Part shown: positions 1 through 6,897 of the stretch, piece after piece
Layout: every line of letters starts with the position of its first letter
Position numbering within the stretch: position 1 is the first letter of the stretch
Assembly: GCA_035620515.1 (NCBI GenBank)
Contig: DASPGR010000139.1
Span: 1 to 7,709, forward strand
From: SG8-41 sp035620515
GTDB taxonomy: Bacteria > Pseudomonadota > Gammaproteobacteria > Burkholderiales > SG8-41
DNA: 7,709 nucleotides
Reading direction: 5' to 3'
Translations under genes and position numbers: made by a program
The notes under the pieces: generated by a model
What the model was told of the DNA's origin: nothing
What the model saw: the letters and a program-made list of their open reading frames with translations, nothing else
Databases searched by the model: none

Positions 1-1547
1 GGATCGCCCATCAGGACCTCGTAGGTGATGCCGGGGATGAAAACGTCCCGCTTCAGCAGGATCTCGTGGCTCTCATCCGTCGTCGCGCTCCCGTTGAGAA
101 TGAGCGCATTGACGAACGTGAACTCGAACGAGCCCGAGGAGGTCTGCCAGTTTTCGGCTTTCTCCGCGCCTTCACCGATGCCCTTGAGGTAAACGGACAA
201 GGGTTTCTTGGAGGCGATCTCGAATTCCGCGTGCACGTGATCCTGCTCGTCGCGCTGCAGGCGGCGAATGACGCCCAGCCACCATGTTTTCATGCCGGGG
301 GCGAGCAGCGCGCAGACCGATCCGATGTTTGCCCAGGCCTCGTGCTGGCGGGGCACATCGGCCCCGATCATCCACGCGCTGGCGTGATGCTCCCGCCACT
401 CATCGATCTGCGCGGTGATCTGCTGCTCCTGCAGCGCGATGCCGGTGCGCTGCTTGACGCGCATGCGCATGTCCTCGGTCATCTCGGCCATGCCGCTGAA
501 TTCGATGCGGGTGACGAGCTCGGAGCCCGCGGCAAATCCGTGCGCGACCTTGACGTTGGCGTCGATCTTGACGCGGGGCCCCTGACTGGCCGTTTCCCCT
601 TCGGTCCAGAGCCTGAGCAGGCGCTTCAGCACCATCATTTTCTCGGCGACGTGATAGTCATCGCCGAAGCGCGTCTCGGGCTCCGCGGGGTTCGCGGCGT
701 GACGATCGATGATTTCCTGGAGCTCGGCACCGGAGCGGCCGATACCGAAATAGCGCAGCGTCGGGCTCGCCTTGCTGTCAGCCGCCCGTCTCCGGGGGCG
801 TCCGGGGTGCGCGAGATCGAACGAGAACGGGCAGCTCTCGTCCGGCGCTGCGTGCAGCGCGAAGCCTGCTGCCATCCGGCCGACGACCCGGGCCGAGAGC
901 TCCAGCTCGGTGAGCGGCGCGCAATCCGGCGCAGCGACATCCATCATCAGCAGCCGAAGGAACTCCTGGCGAACGTTTGTCGGCAGGAGATCGGTCGGGT
1001 AGGCCTTGATGACATCGGCGACGTAGTTGTCCTTTTCGGCTGCCGCGTAGAGCGTTGCCAGCTCCTCCCAGATGCGGGGCTGGATCTGCAGATAGCGCAT
1101 CTGACGCAGCTTGCCTTCGGTGGCGAGCGCACGGAGCGCCCGGGCGACGATCAGGTGGTGTTCGGGATGCGGCGGCGCGCCCGGCTTTCTTGCGTGATCG
1201 AGCTCGGGGAGGCACGCGCGGTACGAGTGGGACACGTTCTTCCAGAAGTCGGCGAGACTCTGCCAGAGAGTTCGCCGCTCGAACTCCTTCAACTTGGTTT
1301 CGCGAAGGAAGCGCTTGAGAAGGGCGGCTGCCTTGACCTGCCCCGTTTCGTCGACGAGCTTCACGACGCCGATCCGGTCTGCGAGCGGGAAGTCAGGCGT
1401 CGCGGCAATCGTCTCGAGGTTTTCGGAGATCTCGTCGAGGGCCTTGACGTCGTCCGGCGGCAGGTCGCCAAGTATCTGCTGCGCCGCCTCGACGTTGTAC
1501 ATCGGGTGGTCAGCTTTTTTCCCGAGGCCGCTCAACCACTGGACCAT
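1..1547 (-). CDS. Large PilZ-like protein (putative c-di-GMP-related), 3' end cut by window edge
   Basis: An uninterrupted reading frame of 515 codons runs from ATG at 1547 to the left edge without a stop, so the C-terminus is missing. AGGGAG at 1561-1556, 8 nt upstream, supports the start. The N-terminal ~200 residues look soluble and helical, with Trp/Leu-rich patches such as RRTLWQSLADFW (91-102) and QPRIWEELATLYAAAE (156-171). A middle part contains RQEFLRLLMMDV (193-204) and TLRYFGIG (263-270). The part around 360-455 resembles a PilZ beta-barrel: RVKQR (363-367) could be the RxxxR arm, and TWWLGVIRRLQRD (421-433) followed by SKKPLSVYL (446-454) resembles a layout I recall in large betaproteobacterial PilZ-type proteins. 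The canonical [D/N]xSxxG is not intact (HASAWMIG, 388-395), so c-di-GMP binding is doubtful. I see no signal peptide or membrane segment. That it is a gene is nearly certain; the PilZ assignment is tentative and no specific pathway can be named. Confidence 0.6.
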   Translation of the reverse strand, partial: MVQWLSGLGKKADHPMYNVEAAQQILGDLPPDDVKALDEISENLETIAATPDFPLADRIGVVKLVDETGQVKAAALLKRFLRETKLKEFERRTLWQSLADFWKNVSHSYRACLPELDHARKPGAPPHPEHHLIVARALRALATEGKLRQMRYLQIQPRIWEELATLYAAAEKDNYVADVIKAYPTDLLPTNVRQEFLRLLMMDVAAPDCAPLTELELSARVVGRMAAGFALHAAPDESCPFSFDLAHPGRPRRRAADSKASPTLRYFGIGRSGAELQEIIDRHAANPAEPETRFGDDYHVAEKMMVLKRLLRLWTEGETASQGPRVKIDANVKVAHGFAAGSELVTRIEFSGMAEMTEDMRMRVKQRTGIALQEQQITAQIDEWREHHASAWMIGADVPRQHEAWANIGSVCALLAPGMKTWWLGVIRRLQRDEQDHVHAEFEIASKKPLSVYLKGIGEGAEKAENWQTSSGSFEFTFVNALILNGSATTDESHEILLKRDVFIPGITYEVLMGD

Positions 1548-1555
1548 TACAGGCG

Positions 1556-1561
1556 CTCCCT
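1556..1561 (-). promoter_or_regulatory. Ribosome binding site of the PilZ-like gene
   Basis: AGGGAG lies 8 nt before the ATG at 1547. It is one of only two good Shine-Dalgarno sequences in the window, and it fixes the start of a gene not closely coupled to its upstream neighbour. Confidence 0.6.
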
Positions 1562-1573
1562 CAGGGGCACTGC

Positions 1574-1592
1574 CTGCGGCGGGCCGCCGCAG
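1574..1592. repeat. Perfect 9-bp inverted repeat with 1-nt centre
   Basis: CTGCGGCGG (1574-1582) and CCGCCGCAG (1584-1592) are exact reverse complements around one G. As RNA this gives an 8-bp stem with a 3-nt loop. It lies in the gap between the DUF302 stop and the PilZ-like start, 27 bp before that start. No T-run follows on either strand, so it is not a classical intrinsic terminator. An operator or a transcript-end hairpin is possible; in GC-rich DNA chance is also possible. Confidence 0.4.
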
Positions 1593-1683
1593 CGTCCCCA
1601 CCCGCATGGTACAACGCGGCGATTCGGGGCTGCCAGCCAGCTATCGCACGTGGCGCGCCGTCCGTCAGGCGCTCGATCGTGAC

Positions 1684-2139
1684 TTAATCCACGGCGTCGG
1701 CGGCCATGGCTGCAAGGGCTTTGCCCATGCCGGCGAGAGGCTTCTCGGCGCCTTCTATGCCGTGCCGGGACTTGAGCCATGCCGGCGAGTTGTAGGCGAG
1801 CCAGACCTTGCCCGCGGCGTCCTCCCAGACCAGCACCTTGAGCGGCAGATCGATCCCCGCCGTAGGCGCCGCCACCATGACCGGTGTCCCGCCTTTCGGA
1901 TTGCCGAAGATGAGAAGCTGCATCGGACGAAGCTCGAGTCCCGCCTTGGCGGCTGCGGCGGCGTGGTTCACTCGAGCGACGATCGCGAAACCCCGCTTCT
2001 TGGCCGCGGCCTCGAACCGGTCCATGGTCGTCTGCACGGAGTGGCGGCTTGCCTGGGTCACCAGTCCGTTGTCGGCGGCCCGTGCGAGGGGGGTCGCCGT
2101 GATAACAAGCGTCGCTAGAACTACCAGGGCACTTTTCAT
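1684..2139 (-). CDS. Exported DUF302 family protein
   Basis: The product is 151 aa. Residues 1-21 form a classical Sec signal (MK start, hydrophobic SALVVLATLVITATPL, then ARA or ARAA as the cleavage site), so the ~130-residue mature protein should be periplasmic or otherwise exported. The mature part has the DUF302 pattern: a TMDRFEAAAKKRGF helix (38-51), VARVNHAAAAAKAGLELRP (54-72), LLIFGNPKGGTPVM (75-88), GIDLPLKVLVWED (95-107) and WLAYNSPAWLKSRH (113-126). The family is a small alpha/beta fold of unknown biochemical role. The ATG at 2139 is chosen because an AGGAG lies 5 nt upstream and it begins the signal peptide; an in-frame ATG at 2178 lacks both. The gene follows the lpdA stop by 51 nt and may be the last member of that unit. 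The family call is good; the function is unknown. Confidence 0.85.
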   Translation of the reverse strand: MKSALVVLATLVITATPLARAADNGLVTQASRHSVQTTMDRFEAAAKKRGFAIVARVNHAAAAAKAGLELRPMQLLIFGNPKGGTPVMVAAPTAGIDLPLKVLVWEDAAGKVWLAYNSPAWLKSRHGIEGAEKPLAGMGKALAAMAADAVD

Positions 2140-2144
2140 GAGCT

Positions 2145-2149
2145 CTCCT
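2145..2149 (-). promoter_or_regulatory. Shine-Dalgarno of the DUF302 gene
   Basis: AGGAG, 5 nt upstream of ATG 2139, decides between that start and the upstream in-frame ATG at 2178. It allows independent initiation after the 51-nt gap from lpdA. Confidence 0.7.
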
Positions 2150-2190
2150 GAGAAAACTGATCCGAATGCACGAAGCACGCTGGTGACCGC

Positions 2191-3978
2191 TTAACGGCGC
2201 TTGGGCATGTACAGGTCCGTGATGCTTCCTTCCGCGATCTCCGCGGCGAAAAAGACGGTCTCGGACAGTGTCGGGTGAGGATGCACGGTGAGGCCAATGT
2301 CGGCGACATCCGCCCCCATTTCGAGCGCCAGCACGGTTTCGGCAACGAGCTCTCCCGCATTGACTCCGACCATGGCCGCGCCGAGAAGGCGCCGTGTGCC
2401 CGGGTCGATGAGAAGCTTCGTCACGCCCTCGTCGCGTCCCATCGAAAGGGCGCGCCCGCTCGCGGCCCAGGGAAACACGGCTTTCTCAAATGCGAGCCCC
2501 TGTGCCTGGCACTGCGTTTCCGTGAGACCCATCCAGGCAACCTCGGGGTCGGTGTAGGCCACCGAAGGAATGGTGCGCGCATCGAAGAAAGCCTTGTGCC
2601 CTGCAATGACCTCTGCGGCGACCTTCCCTTCGTGGCTTGCCTTGTGCGCGAGCATCGGCTCGCCGCAGATGTCGCCGATCGCGTGAATGTGCGGCACATT
2701 GGTGCGAAGCTGCTTGTCGACCGGAATGTAACCGCGCTCGTCGACCTTGACGCCGGCCGCCTCCGCATCGATCTCCCGCCCGTTGGGCCGGCGACCCACC
2801 GCCATCAGCACGTAGTCGAATACCTCCGCTCCCGGCGCACCGGGGCCCTCGAACGCAACCTGGAGCCCGTTCTTCTGCGGCTCGATGCGGGAAACCTTCG
2901 TCTTGAGCAGGATCTTTTCATAGCGCTCCCCGATACGCTTCGCCAGCGGCCGGATGATGTCCTTGTCGGCGCCGGGGATCAGGGAGTCCATCATCTCGAC
3001 CACCGTCACCTTCGACCCCAGCGCGTCATAGACCGTGGCCATTTCGAGACCGATGATGCCGCCGCCAATGACGAGAAGCCGCTTGGGAACCGATGGAATC
3101 TCGAGCGCCCCGGTCGAATCGATGATGCGCTTGTCGTCGTAGGGAAAACCGGGGATCTGCGCAGCGCTCGATCCCGCGGCGATGATGCAGTGGTCAAAGG
3201 AAATCGTCTTCGCGCCGCGGCCTGTGTCGACTTTCAGCATATGCGGGTTTGCGAACCGGCCCTTTCCCTGCACCACCTCGACCTTGCGCTGCTTGGCGAG
3301 CCCGGCGAGACCCTTGGTCAAGCGGCTGACGACGCCCGATTTCCAGCTGCGCAGCTTCTCCAGGCTGACCTTTGGCTTCCCGAACTCGATGCCAGCATTG
3401 GAAACCTCCTCCGCCTCGGTCAGCACCTTGGCAATGTGGAGCAGCGCCTTCGAGGGAATGCAGCCGACATTGAGGCATACGCCCCCGAGCGAGGGATAAC
3501 GCTCCACGAGCACAACCTTTTTGCCAAGGTCTGCCGCCCTGAATGCCGCGGTATAGCCGCCCGGGCCGGCGCCCAGCACGAGCACTTCAGCGTGCAAATC
3601 GCCTTTGGGGCCGGCGTACGGTGTCGCAGCGATCGCGGCCGGAGGCGGCGCAGGCTGCGAGGGTGCCGGCGCCTTGGCCGCGGGAGGAGCCGGCGCGGTG
3701 GCCGGCGCCTTTGCTTCCGTCGTGGCGCCCGCGACATCGGCAGCCTCGAGCGTGAGAATCGCCGTGCCCTGCGAAACCTTGTCACCGACCTTGAGCTTCA
3801 GCTCCTTGACGATACCGGCCGCCGGCGCGGGGACTTCGAGCGTTGCCTTGTCGGATTCCAGCGTAACGAGGGAATCCTCCTTCTTGACCGAGTCGCCCGG
3901 CTTGACCAGCACCTCGATGACCGGCACGTCCTTGAAGTTGCCGATGTCGGGGACTTTGACCTCGATGACGTTGCTCAC
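2191..3978 (-). CDS. lpdA: Dihydrolipoamide dehydrogenase with N-terminal lipoyl domain (E3)
   Basis: The 595-aa flavoprotein oxidises the dihydrolipoyl groups of 2-oxoacid dehydrogenase complexes, passing electrons through FAD to NAD+. Residues 1-80 are a lipoyl domain with the ESDKATLEVP signature, Lys44 being the expected lipoylation site. Residues 81-125 form an Ala/Pro-rich swinging linker. The E3 body follows: FAD-binding GAGPGG (136-141), the redox disulfide CLNVGC (Cys168/Cys173), NAD-binding GGGIIG (305-310), the second FAD motif TNVPHIHAIGD (425-435), and the C-terminal HPHPTLSE with the His568/Glu573 catalytic dyad. Nothing essential is missing. The start is GTG at 3978, whose GTGA overlaps the proA stop; an in-frame ATG at 4011 would add 11 residues lying inside proA and before the conserved VIEVKVP. 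No good Shine-Dalgarno is seen, so translational coupling is likely. Lipoyl-E3 fusions usually accompany the pyruvate dehydrogenase E1/E2 genes, none of which appear here. Confidence 0.97.
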   Translation of the reverse strand: MSNVIEVKVPDIGNFKDVPVIEVLVKPGDSVKKEDSLVTLESDKATLEVPAPAAGIVKELKLKVGDKVSQGTAILTLEAADVAGATTEAKAPATAPAPPAAKAPAPSQPAPPPAAIAATPYAGPKGDLHAEVLVLGAGPGGYTAAFRAADLGKKVVLVERYPSLGGVCLNVGCIPSKALLHIAKVLTEAEEVSNAGIEFGKPKVSLEKLRSWKSGVVSRLTKGLAGLAKQRKVEVVQGKGRFANPHMLKVDTGRGAKTISFDHCIIAAGSSAAQIPGFPYDDKRIIDSTGALEIPSVPKRLLVIGGGIIGLEMATVYDALGSKVTVVEMMDSLIPGADKDIIRPLAKRIGERYEKILLKTKVSRIEPQKNGLQVAFEGPGAPGAEVFDYVLMAVGRRPNGREIDAEAAGVKVDERGYIPVDKQLRTNVPHIHAIGDICGEPMLAHKASHEGKVAAEVIAGHKAFFDARTIPSVAYTDPEVAWMGLTETQCQAQGLAFEKAVFPWAASGRALSMGRDEGVTKLLIDPGTRRLLGAAMVGVNAGELVAETVLALEMGADVADIGLTVHPHPTLSETVFFAAEIAEGSITDLYMPKRR

Positions 3979-5231
3979 TGGCGTATCTGGCCGTTGCCGA
4001 ACACCACCCACTTGAGCGAGGTGAGGCCCTCCAGCCCGACTGGGCCTCTCGCGTGGAGCTTGTCCGTGGAGATGCCGACTTCCGCGCCGAGCCCGTATTC
4101 ATAGCCGTCGGCAAAACGCGTCGAGGCGTTCACCATGACCGAGCTCGAGTCGACTTCGCGCAGGAAGCGCTGGGCCCGTGCCTCATTCTCGGTGATGATC
4201 GCATCGGTGTGCTGCGAGCCGTATGTCGCGATATGCTCGATTGCTTCGTCGAGATCTTTGACTACCCGCACCGCAAGGACCGGGCCGAGATACTCGGTGT
4301 ACCAGTCTTCCTCGGTGGCGGGCTTCATCTGGGGCACGATCTTGCTGGCCGCATCGTCGCCGCGGAGCTCGATGCCTTTTTCCAGATAGATTTTGCAAAG
4401 GGGCGGCAGCACCTTCGCGGCGATGCCGCGCGCCACGAGCAGCGTCTCCATGGTATTGCAGGTGCCGAGGCGCTGCGTCTTCGCGTTATCGGATACCCGG
4501 ATGGCCTTGTCGAGGTCGGCCTCGTCGTCGATGTAGGTATGGCAGACACCGTGCAGGTGCTTGATCATGGGTATCCGGGATTCGCGCATCAGGCGTTCGA
4601 TGAGGCCCTTGCCCCCGCGCGGCACCACGACATCCACATATTCCTGCATGGTAATGAGCTCCCCGACCGCCGCCCGGTCGGTCGTCTCGATCACCTGGAC
4701 CACATCCTGCGGCAGCCCTGCCGCCGCGAGCCCGGCGTGCACGCACGCGGCGATTGCCTGGTTGGAGTGCATTGCTTCCGAGCCGCCTCGCAGAATCGCC
4801 GCGTTGCCGGATTTCACGCACAAACCGGCCGCATCCGCCGTCACGTTGGGGCGCGACTCGTAGATGATCGCAACGACACCCAGGGGCACGCGCATCTTCC
4901 CTACACGGATGCCGGAAGGACGCTCCTTTAATCCGATGACCTCCCCGATCGGGTCCGCGAGCGCGGCGATCTGCCGCAAGCCGTCGGCCATGGCGGCGAT
5001 TCCCTGCGCGTCGAGCGTGAGGCGGTCGATCATCGCGGCATCGAGATTGAGACGCCTGGCTTCCGCGAGATCCCGGGCGTTCGCCTCGAGGAGACGCGTC
5101 GCGCCGCCCTCGATCGCCGCCGCCATCTCGGCGAGCGCGCGGTTCTTGGTGGCGGTGTCCGCCGCGGCGATCACGCGCGCCGCTGCCCGCGCTTGACGGC
5201 CGACGCCGTGGATGTAGGTCTGGATGTCCAT
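3975..5231 (-). CDS. proA: Gamma-glutamyl phosphate reductase (glutamate-5-semialdehyde dehydrogenase)
   Basis: The 418-aa enzyme performs the second step of proline synthesis in the cytosol, reducing gamma-glutamyl phosphate with NADPH to glutamate-5-semialdehyde. The length is normal for the family. Visible motifs: IYESRPNVTADAAGLCVKSGNA (123-144), ILRGGSEAMHSN (146-157), VPRGGKGLI (203-211), HLHGVCHTYID (225-235), the catalytic block RLGTCNTMETLLV with Cys258 as nucleophile, YGSQHTDAI (337-345), and the ending GLGAEVGISTDKLHARGPVGLEGLTSLKW (380-408). It starts 24 nt after the holA stop, and its TGA overlaps the lpdA GTG by 4 nt. No proB is in view; in betaproteobacteria proB typically sits elsewhere (near obg), so proA standing alone beside holA is expected. 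No strong Shine-Dalgarno precedes the ATG; the spacer instead holds a small hairpin. Confidence 0.97.
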   Translation of the reverse strand: MDIQTYIHGVGRQARAAARVIAAADTATKNRALAEMAAAIEGGATRLLEANARDLAEARRLNLDAAMIDRLTLDAQGIAAMADGLRQIAALADPIGEVIGLKERPSGIRVGKMRVPLGVVAIIYESRPNVTADAAGLCVKSGNAAILRGGSEAMHSNQAIAACVHAGLAAAGLPQDVVQVIETTDRAAVGELITMQEYVDVVVPRGGKGLIERLMRESRIPMIKHLHGVCHTYIDDEADLDKAIRVSDNAKTQRLGTCNTMETLLVARGIAAKVLPPLCKIYLEKGIELRGDDAASKIVPQMKPATEEDWYTEYLGPVLAVRVVKDLDEAIEHIATYGSQHTDAIITENEARAQRFLREVDSSSVMVNASTRFADGYEYGLGAEVGISTDKLHARGPVGLEGLTSLKWVVFGNGQIRQ

Positions 5232-5239
5232 GTCGGAAA

Positions 5240-5255
5240 CCCGCTGCGTGGCGGG
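5240..5255 (-). promoter_or_regulatory. Small hairpin in the holA-proA spacer
   Basis: In the transcript, CCCGC and GCGGG pair around a 6-nt loop, followed by only three T. The hairpin fills most of the 24-nt spacer just before the proA ATG. It could modulate proA initiation or act as a weak pause, but it is too short to be a convincing terminator. Confidence 0.2.
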
Positions 5256-6344
5256 TCAGAACAGCCCCTGCTGGCCCTGCTCCGTCGTCCGGGAGGCTGC
5301 GGGCATTTTACCCCGTTTCCCCGCGGGGCTGACGCCCGCACTCGGGGCAAAACGCAGCGCGAGCTGCAGCAGCTCGTCCCATACGTCGCCGCGGATGAGC
5401 CCTTTCGCCATCCGGTCTGCGCGTGCCGCGTGACGCAGCGCCGCCTCGACCTGCTCTCGCGTGAAGCGGCGGCAGTGCTGCTGCATCAGTTGCTGGTGGG
5501 AGTTGCCCCAGACCCGCGCCTCGCGCCAAAGCTGCGGCGGAGTCCGCCCGGACTGAATGGCGTCGAGCACCCGACCGATGGCGCGGATCTCCTCGGCAAT
5601 CGCCCACAGCACGAGCGGGGGCGCCACGCCCTCTCCGCGCAAGCCGTCGAGCATCCGCGCAAGATGCGGGACGTGGCCTTCGAGGACGGCCTCCCCGAGA
5701 TTGAAAACATCGAAGCGGGCGACGTCGGCGACCGCCGCGCGGATCTGCTCCCGGGCGATCTTTCCGGCCGGCAGGAGCAGCGCGAGCTTCTGCACTTCCT
5801 GATGGGCGGCAAGAAGGTTGCCCTCGACCCGGTCGGCGATGAACTCGAGCGCTTCGCGCTCGGCTTCCTGGTTCTGTGCCCGGAGCCGGCCCGCCAGCCA
5901 CTCGGGAAGCGCCTTGCGCGTGACGGGCTTCGCCTCGATCACCACGCCGGCGCGATCGAGCGCCTCGAACCAGCCTGTCTTCTGCGCGCGCCAGTCAAGG
6001 CCGGGCAGCGAGACCAGCGTCACCGTGTCCGGAGGCAGGCCTTCGCAGTAAGTCTGAATGGCCTCGGTGCCCGACACGCCGGGCTTCCCGCTCGGTATGC
6101 GCAGCTCGAGCAGCCTGCGCGCAGAAAAAAGCGACTGCGCGCTGGCCGCAAAGGCGAGCTCGTTCCACTTGAATCCCGAATCGACGGTGAGCACGGCGCG
6201 CTCGCTGTAGCCCTCGGTGCGCGCGCGCCCCCGGATGCGGTCCATGGCCTCGAGCGCAAGCAGCGTCTCCTCGCCGACGACGGCGTAAAGGGGCTTCAGC
6301 TCGCGCGCGAGATGCTGTGGAAGCTGCTCGGTGCTGATCCTCAT
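5256..6344 (-). CDS. holA: DNA polymerase III delta subunit (clamp loader)
   Basis: The 362-aa protein is the 'wrench' of the clamp-loader complex that opens the DnaN sliding clamp. The N-terminal domain has LKPLYAVVGEETLLALEAMDRIR (16-38), the delta version of the AAA+ P-loop region without a functional Walker A. AQSLFSARRLLELRIP (69-84) is the known clamp-contact region: Leu72/Phe73 match E. coli delta Leu73/Phe74. Later family segments are ADRVEGNLLAAHQEVQKLALLLP (170-192), ARFDVFNLGEAVLEG (209-223), LWAIAEEIRAI (246-256) and AKGLIRGDVWDELLQLALRFA (313-333). The body usually ends near here; this protein continues ~29 residues with a Gly/Ser/Lys-rich tail ending in QQGLF (358-362). The start at ATG 6344 lies one base after the lptE stop, in the usual lptE-holA arrangement; an upstream ATG at 6398 would sit within lptE. 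Confidence 0.95.
   Translation of the reverse strand: MRISTEQLPQHLARELKPLYAVVGEETLLALEAMDRIRGRARTEGYSERAVLTVDSGFKWNELAFAASAQSLFSARRLLELRIPSGKPGVSGTEAIQTYCEGLPPDTVTLVSLPGLDWRAQKTGWFEALDRAGVVIEAKPVTRKALPEWLAGRLRAQNQEAEREALEFIADRVEGNLLAAHQEVQKLALLLPAGKIAREQIRAAVADVARFDVFNLGEAVLEGHVPHLARMLDGLRGEGVAPPLVLWAIAEEIRAIGRVLDAIQSGRTPPQLWREARVWGNSHQQLMQQHCRRFTREQVEAALRHAARADRMAKGLIRGDVWDELLQLALRFAPSAGVSPAGKRGKMPAASRTTEQGQQGLF
5305..5310 (-). promoter_or_regulatory. Possible -10 element (TAAAAT) in the holA tail, upstream of proA
   Basis: TAAAAT on the minus strand stands out in otherwise GC-rich DNA, 74 nt before the proA start. It follows a 10-bp palindrome CCCCGCGGGG at 5319-5328. No TTGACA-like -35 is seen at the right distance, so a promoter here is only a possibility. 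Confidence 0.2.
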
Positions 6345-6345
6345 G

Positions 6346-6897
6346 TCAGGTCTGGAGCCGCGTCGCCTGCAACCGGCGCATGAGCTGCTGTACCGCATCG
6401 CTCCGCATGCTCTGATAGAGCGAGGCCTCTTCGCCTTCCTTGGCCAACGCCTGGTCGTCGCTGTAGGTGAAATCGCGACGTAGCACGATTTCGCTCGCGG
6501 GAATGTGCTCGCGGTTCGTCCGGTCCGTCAGGCGGAAGGAGACCCGGTAGCGCAACAAGTACTCGCTGACGCGCCCGCCCCCGGTGAGGGACAGGATCTG
6601 CTTTTCTCTTGATTCGTTCAGGATCTGCAGCACCACTTCCGCATCGCCGGGACTGTCGGTGACGCGGGTCTTTGTGCCGGACTCGAGGGCACGTCTGAGC
6701 TGCAGCGCGAATGCCGACCCGGAAGGCGCCTGCACGTACACCGACTGGAAGGGAAGCTGCGCGGTCCCGCGCAGCTGAAACCCGCACGCGGCAAGCACCA
6801 GGCTCGCCGCCACAAGCATCAAGAATGAGGGATGAGGAACGAAAGAACAAAACCGGGCGGAACCACGCTGTTCACGAGCATGCGCCCCACCCGCCAT
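6346..6897 (-). CDS. lptE: LPS-assembly lipoprotein LptE (start uncertain)
   Basis: LptE is the outer-membrane lipoprotein that plugs and assembles LptD for delivering lipopolysaccharide to the cell surface. The lipobox LAAC, followed directly by GFQLRG, gives a lipidated Cys at residue 38 from this start. Family hallmarks follow: VYVQAPSGSAFALQLRRAL, SEYLLRYRVSFRLTD, and the C-terminal RRDFTYSDDQALAKEGEEASLYQSMRSDAVQQLMRRLQ. The frame stays open to ATG 6921. ATG 6819 gives a 157-aa protein but only 11 residues before the Cys, no positively charged side chain in the signal, and no Shine-Dalgarno. ATG 6897 (183 aa) supplies Arg residues and has a GGA 6 nt upstream, but both lie in a heptamer repeat. 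ATGs 6921 and 6918 are also possible. The product is well supported; the N-terminus is not. The TGA is one base before holA. Confidence 0.9.
   Translation of the reverse strand: MAGGAHAREQRGSARFCSFVPHPSFLMLVAASLVLAACGFQLRGTAQLPFQSVYVQAPSGSAFALQLRRALESGTKTRVTDSPGDAEVVLQILNESREKQILSLTGGGRVSEYLLRYRVSFRLTDRTNREHIPASEIVLRRDFTYSDDQALAKEGEEASLYQSMRSDAVQQLMRRLQATRLQT
6823..6836. repeat. Two tandem heptamers GRATGAG
   Basis: GAATGAG and GGATGAG stand head to tail on the plus strand, immediately before the shortest possible lptE start (6819), where a Shine-Dalgarno would be expected. Confidence 0.5.

Noticed and set aside
635..1215. Several short minus-strand frames suggesting a broken gene in the left 1.5 kb
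   Set aside because: Reading straight through from ATG 1547 gives one uninterrupted frame to the edge, so the gene is intact as far as visible and the short frames are out of register with it.
66..1682. 538-codon open frame on the plus strand
   Set aside because: It lies antisense to the PilZ-like frame, has no recognisable domains and is Arg/Leu-rich, as expected of a GC-rich shadow frame. The opposite strand gives motif-like sequence with a ribosome binding site.
3979..4011. Upstream ATG start for lpdA at 4011
   Set aside because: The 11 extra residues (MGGVRQRPDTP) do not look like lipoyl domain and lie wholly within proA; the GTG at 3978 gives the classic 4-nt overlap.
2275..4104. 609-codon open frame on the plus strand
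   Set aside because: It is fully antisense to lpdA, whose motifs are unmistakable; low-complexity Arg-rich stretches mirror the Ala/Pro linker.
5240..5255. Intrinsic terminator between holA and proA
   Set aside because: The stem is only 5 bp and is followed by three T, too weak for a terminator.
5193..6383. 396-codon plus-strand frame, and another at 4053-4931
   Set aside because: They are shadows of holA and proA respectively; neither has family motifs or a credible ribosome binding site.
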